From: Enoplolaimus lenunculus
Lineage: Eukaryota > Nematoda > Enoplea > Enoplida > Thoracostomopsidae
Assembly: GCA_030248215.1 (NCBI GenBank)
Contig: JASANG010003405.1
Location: forward strand, 124,001-188,000
DNA length: 64,000 bases
Direction: 5' to 3'
The notes beneath the pieces are model-generated. The model had not been told where the DNA came from. It worked only from the letters and a program-made list of their open reading frames with translations, and made no database searches. Positions 36,701-44,000 of the stretch are shown here, piece by piece. The number at the start of each line of letters is the position of its first letter. The stretch's first letter is position 1. Position numbers and translations under genes: made by a program.

Positions 36701-39700
36701 CGGATGAACCCAGGCTAACCTCCGAAAAAGCTCAAATATTTGATGTTGGGCTAGCGAAATGTCAGAATTCCATTTCGGTAATTGATATGACCCTCTTCAA
36801 ACCAGAATCCTGGTTTTAACCATGTGTCAAACCTGGGTAAAATTAGTATACCAGACCCTCTTATTATCGTGGAATTTCACCTATACGTTTTAGCGGGGCC
36901 AGTCAATAGCGAACAACAGCGGTTACTGCAGAGTTTAATTCAAATCGTGCAACAATCGGGAAATACCGATGTAGCGAATGTTTCTCGCGATGTAAACCTT
37001 TTGAATCAATTGAAAGCTATAGCTTCGGGTTAGTCATACCTTTTTGTTGAACATTTTTTCTGGTGTATATTGATGTTTATCGATGTCTGAAAATCGGTAC
37101 AGAGTGTTTAGCGTATTAGAAATTGAGAATCAAGTTTAGATTAAGATGCAAAAATCGGGAAAATCAACAGCGATTCTAGATAACGATGGTTCTTCATTCA
37201 GACCTGTTAATATTGTTTGTAGCACTTATCACCGTTGGTGATAGATCGTGTAAATCTCGAACAAACCTCTGGAGAGGTTTAAAGTTTGGAACATTTTTGC
37301 ATTTCATTGGTGCCGCTCGTATGCCAAATTTGACATTAGCAGTTACTGCAGTTTAATTGTTTGAAACCTATTACTAACTGGTGCTGATGAAGGCGCTACA
37401 CACATTTGGGAGTACGGTTCTTTCACGTAAGCTTAGTATTTTTAGCTGGACAAACATCTGTTCAGAGTCAAGCAGCATTACAGCATGTTGCCGAAACAAA
37501 TGCAAGTCAACGACAGTTTCAAGATAAACAGCTTTCGATTGGGTTGGCAGATAGTCATATTGGTACCATACAACCTAGTCTTGTTCAAACACGGAATATG
37601 ATTCAAGTTGACAACGGCACAGTGCCAGTTGTTCAAGCTACTCGCATGCCTTTACCAACACAAAATACCATCGAATGTGCAGGAGCGGCGCATGTTGTAG
37701 AGAAAATTCGGAATAGCTTAGTGTCGGGGACTTCGTTGTTTAGCCGTATGGGGCAGGATATTCTCCCTGGCTGTGGGGCTAATGCTTCTTCTGGGGATAT
37801 TAGTCGATATCGAGATCAGCTTCCGACTGTGGTGGTACATTCCGCGACGGAAGATTCCGAGTTAGGATTGAACGGTGCGTGTGAGAATAAAGTGAAACTT
37901 GCATTGGCTGCGCATGTTAAGGAGGGTATGCTATTGAAGCAACAGAAACAACAACATCAGCTGCATCAACAGCAGCGACAACAACGGCATCAGCAGCAAC
38001 AACAACAGCAACAACATCATGAATTGCATAGTAAAGATAATAAAGTGAAAGACGGCATGATAGAAATATTGAGAGAACGACAACAACAAATGAGATCCAA
38101 TGAAGCAAGTTTTCGCTAGAGCATAGTAGTTTAAATAATATGAAAACTAACAGTCATGATTTAGTTGATATGATTTCATATAATGTGAAGTAACACTGGT
38201 CATCACATGGTCGGTCTTTTGTTTGTAGAATTTTTGTATTTTTGTATTAAACCGCCGAAGTGTATTACCAGGCTAGAAACCTTTAACGACTTAATATTAT
38301 TTAGTTAAGAGTAAAGTTGAGGGCGCAGCAGCAAATCAAAAACGGATGGCATCTTTACAGGGAAGCAGCTTATATTTGTGGAAGAAAGATCGTGCGCAAT
38401 GCAAGCGATAAGCCAAATGAAATTTCAGTACATTGTAAGGTAGGAGTCTTTACCACTTTTTTCAAAAAATTCACTTTGGATGGCTGCAAATTGACTACAA
38501 ATTAGTGGGAAATGCTTTTCCCCCTTTCGGCTGCTGTGCCACGGTGTAGACTTTCAAAAGCTCAACATTTCTGCTCCGAAATTCTGGATGCCAGCATTAA
38601 GGTAATGCGATAATTGTTTGACACAGTAGGCTAAATTGTTTTTTTGAATCGTTTTAGATTGTTTTGCATAATATGAAACCAGAGAATTCGCGACAGTCTG
38701 CCGATTCCAATGTTGATGTTATTTCTCTTGGTAAGTGTAAAACGCCATTTTTGTCGCTCTTGTTTGTAAATATGCAACCTAGGCCTTGTTAAGGGCATGC
38801 ACTGAAATCATGGGTATTGTCCACAACTCATGAGGTCACTGTTGATGTCATTGTTTCAAGTAAACAGTCGGAAATTTCAAAATTTCCATGTGTTTACTTG
38901 AGGTTATGTCATATGCTGCACTGACCTCATGAGTATTGTACAAAGAAACAAATATTGCTCATTTTTTTCAGAGCCCTCAGCCTCATCACCACTGCTCCAT
39001 CATTGTGATAAGCTGTGTTCGACGCAAATACTTGCAGAAACATTAGCAACAACAACAACAGACACAACACTATCTACAGGAATTAATTACATACGATCGC
39101 AAGCAACTATAGATAATCTTGTACCGCCTTTTCAACAACGCAGCCTTCAAAGCCAATCTTTGATCTCAACAGTAGCGGTTGAGGCAGGTAGCCAAGGAGC
39201 GCAAAATTTCAATCCAGGTACGTTACCTTGTAGCCCACTCGCCGGGGTTCCGATGTCCGCACCGGCGTTGCCCCCTAGAACACATGCCGGGTTTACGTTC
39301 TTGCCGACGCATATATTGCAGCTACAACAACATTCGCTACAACTGCAACAACAACAACAACAACAACAACAGCAACAGCAACAACAACAGCAGCAACAAC
39401 AACAACAACAGCCGCTACAGACAAGCACGGCGCAAGAAATAAGGTATGTGAGTTGGCAGGTGACTGAAAACACAGTCACAGACAAAATTGAATACTCATA
39501 GTACTTAGAAATCGCGGTTGCGGCTACGTTCGCCTCGGTTGCAAGTGCATTTGCAAACGATTGAGAAATTTAATGCTATCATTGCTAGCAATCACGTTTG
39601 CGAACGATTGCGTCCAAAAAACGAGCGATCACGATCAGAAACTCGCATTGGGGTTTTAAAATTTTAAGCCGTTTATTAGCTACTGGCTAATTTGCATAAT

Positions 39701-41010
39701 TAATTAAGCCTAAATTAGGACTTTCCACAATATTTCACTAATTACAGTTAGAAGCAATCTAATTTTAGCATTAAAGGGTTTTTGGGTGCGAGGAATCTGC
39801 GTAGACTGTTTACAAACCTCCAAAACCGATAAGTGACCAATTAGTTAATAGATAATTTGCATATTAGCATAGTTTATAAGGCTAAATTAGGACTTTTTAC
39901 AATATTTCACTAATTATTAAGGTTAAAAGCAATATAATTTCAGCACTAAAGGGTTTTTAGGTGCGAGGAATTTGAATAAATAGTTTACAAACATCCAAAA
40001 CCGATAATTGAATAGTTAGCTAATAGCTAATTTGCATATTAGCTTAATTGACAAGACAAAACTAGGACTTTTTAAATTATTTCAATAATGATTAGGGTTT
40101 ACTGAAGGTTTTTGGGTGCGAGGAATCTGAATAAATTGTTTACAAATCTGCAAAACCGATAATTGAATAGTTAGCTAATAGCTAATTTGCATATTAGCTT
40201 AATTGACAAGACAAAATTAGGACTTTTTAAATTATTCCAAAAATGATTCGGGTGGCTGAAGGGTTTTTGGGTGCGAGGAATCTGAGGAAATTGCTTACAA
40301 ACCCCCAAAACCGATAAATTAATAGTTAGCTAATAACTGATTTGCATATTCCCTTAATTGCTTACGTGTGTTCGAGTTTCGCTCAATAAATGTAGTCCCA
40401 CTACGACTGGTGTTATGCATATTGCATACTACTTTGAAAATATTTTTATGAGCAGAGGGCCTAGAATATAGTGCTAATAAACCACTTCTGGTCGCATTTA
40501 TCAGCCAAAATTTCGCGTTAACAATGATCTTAAAATTGTACATATGTCATATATAGTGACCGCAAACGCAACAGAATATAACGCCCAAAAATGCCCATCG
40601 TGACTGAACCTGGGACAATCGCTTTCACCCCTCACAATGTTCAGTTGCCTCCCTGGTTGGACTTAGATTTTTCTTGTTTTTAGAAACACACCTGTTTCGC
40701 ATCTGTTGCATTCACAGCAAACAGGATTTGAACAATTTGATTCCTCTGTTACAAAACTGCCCACTTGTTCAGTTGTCAGTGTTTCATCAGGGTCTGCTAA
40801 ACAAGATGCTGCGCCAAAATGGCTTCACGATCCTCCACAACAATTCGCTAACCCTAACAGATTATTGATAAAATCAAGTCTAGGGCCACTACTGAATTTT
40901 AATAATGGATTGCTGGTAAGTGATGAAATATCTACGCAACAACGATCACCCGGGGCAAAATTAATGGAGACTAATAGGGGTCAACCTTCAAAAGATGCTG
41001 CAGTAGCAGC

Positions 41011-41078
<68 letters not shown>

Positions 41079-44000
41079 GCACTACCAGTAACATGTCAAG
41101 CTGTCGTACTGTAATTGTACGGCCGAGAAGTCCGCCAGTCGCCGCTGAATTTGTTCTCGGTCCTACGCCAGCGCAGTTAGGCCTTGCGCCTGGTCAGTCT
41201 CGGCGTGGGTCTCGCCAATCAAGTGATACTGATCGTACTCATTCGACGTCGTCGTTCGCAACTACTCCAGCAAGCGGGAACCTTTTGTTGCCGAGAGATT
41301 CAACGAGTTCGGGTTGTTCTGACCATGCCGGGCTGGCGTCTGCAGCTACCTGTGGTGGTAGCGGCGTTGGTGACGGACAAAGTGAAGATAAAACGCCGGC
41401 ACGGCAGACGCGCACCCGGGAAGGCCCATGGTCTGGTCAAGGGACCGCTGGCAGCGCAGAATCGGTGTTTCAATTTTCGCCAGCGGTGGAACAGCGGCAA
41501 AGTCCTGGTGATGTCCTCTCAGGAGGTTCTGAGCTGAAGCCAAGTAATAACGTCAGATCTTCAAACGAGGTTGCTGATAAATTACCGGTAGTACCTGGTG
41601 CGAGTGGAGGCAGCCAGAAAGCTCTGTCAGATCACATTACGAGCAACTTGGAAATAAACGTTGCTGGCGTAGCTAAACCTGGAGTATCAGAGCCGTTAAG
41701 TGTAATTGTTCCGAGAAGTCCAGTTGCGTTATCACCCTTAGTTGCTACAAGCAGATCGCAAGTCAGTAGCCTTGCTCCAGCGTTTGCTAGTATGTCAACG
41801 ATTGTATCAAGTGCAAGTACAAATGGTTCTGAAGCTGCATCAAGAACACCAACAAATACTACTACAGGCGTAGCGGTACACTTCAAAGAGACTGCAACTA
41901 TTATAGCGGATTTGCCAACTGACAGTGTTCAATCATCGAGGCTTGAAGATCTTACACAACGAACAAGTGCTGTGGCATCGTCTGGAAGTCTGCTTGCGGT
42001 TGGAAAAGGATATACTCATTTGAGTATGTTTTTAGTGAATTTAATTCTATATAAATTCTAAATAATGCCTGGAACTATTTGATACCAAAGCCGATCACCG
42101 TTCGGTGAGAGACGAATTAGTTTTAAAACTACTGTGTACTGTACGAAGCAGCTCAATCATAAACCTTTAGTCGTATTTGACATATATGAACACTTTTTAT
42201 CGAAAATTGCGGTTGAGGTTAACTTACATCTGTCCATGTGTTAAGAGAATAGTAAAATACAATGCTCAGATTTGCGAAGCTCGTTTGATTTAGAAAACCT
42301 CTCAAGCCGTGTGCAATATTTTTTATGAACTGGTCCGCTTCAGGCTTCGTTTTGGGTAATCTTTTTAAATTCAATTCCATATATGGTGTACGCTTTCCGT
42401 ACTACGACAAAGTAGAGATCTTAACCAAAAGCAATGAAATAAAGAGGATATTGAAATAATTTTGATTGTGCAAAAATGTTAGAGCAATTTTGTGCAAATG
42501 CTTCTTTATTGTAGCATCTCCGTCAAAACGAAAATACCCGTTGGCATCGATACTTAAATCACCGCTTCCTGTAAACGCCGGGCAAGGCAGTGGTCTCATA
42601 GACCCTTCGGCGAGAGCTGGCGCTGTGGCAATTTCAGCCAGCTCTTTAATAACAACAGCAGCAGCAACAATAACATCGGAACTTAAAAGTCCGGTCAAAA
42701 AGTTGTTCAAACGACAGGATGAAAGCATGGATCGGTAAGTGGTTTTAAAATTTTAAAAATCTTTTTATTTTAGCTCTTTGCATACCTATTCTGAAAGTCC
42801 TGATTATCGATCTTATAAATTTACAATTTTTTTAATTTATTCATCTATATATAATTTTCTTTGCATCCATGATGTGATTCTTGACCGAACCGCACGCTTA
42901 CATACAGGCAGTGCTGGTTCAATAAATCTTCTACATGATGTACACCTAGCGAATTCATCCGCTAGATCGTTACCGGTTATATTGGATTGACCCGGAATTC
43001 ACACTAATAAAACCTCGTCAGATTCTGAAAGTCGTTTATTGCCAACTACTCTCGTTTACGGTTTTCGGCTTAATATTAATACTACGTATGTAGAGCTTTC
43101 ACAGCTGACTGTCTATCTGACATGATAAGTATTCTCTTCTCAACTATGTTCCTTTATATTAGTTCTTCAGCGCATAACGTACTATGTCATCATTTCTTCG
43201 AAAATCTCTCCTAAAATTGCTCCAAGATAATTTAGATGTAAATAACTCATACCATGTTACATGTGATTTAAACTAAAACTGAGTAGTACAAGATGATAAG
43301 TCTCAACCGAGTAACCTCGATGTCCTTTAATACCAGATACGTTATCACCGTATCCTGGCTACGGTCCTTTTCGACTTATTATCAAGATGTGTTTTTCAGA
43401 GTGCTGTCAAAAGTAAACTTCGAAGCAAAGTTTGCAAAATTACCTGAGTTTTTGCCGGACGATTCTGAAACTGGCACTTCATCGCTACCTTCGACCCCGT
43501 CTGCAATTATGCGATCGTACATCGAAAAGCAAAAACTTTGTAAGTGATGTTTCAGAGCATAGATTGATTGATAGATAGAAATTGAAAGGAAGGTGGCTAA
43601 TAAAGTGTGTAGACTTTAATATACGTTGCATTCAATCTGCCCAATCTCTGTGCTGATTTTGAGATATACAGTTGCTGAAGCTCCTGGGTTGTTAAAGATC
43701 GTGTGTTTCGCAGCTTTATACGCTACCATTCTTTCTTTGTACATAAGCACGGTGAGATATCTGGCGCAGTGATCTTTTTTAAATTCAGGCTTGGCAAGAA
43801 TAGCAGTACATGTGTGCCGGTGTTTTAGCAATGATTTTTTGCTGTAGTAACTACGATTTTAATTTTAGTGCAAGAAATGTCATCTGCAACAGCTGTTAGC
43901 GACCATTCTACAAATGCAGCAACAACTACTACAACAATGGAATTGAAACCAAATTTGCCGACAACGCCTAAAACTTCGTCTAGCAGTGGTGTTGTTGCGT

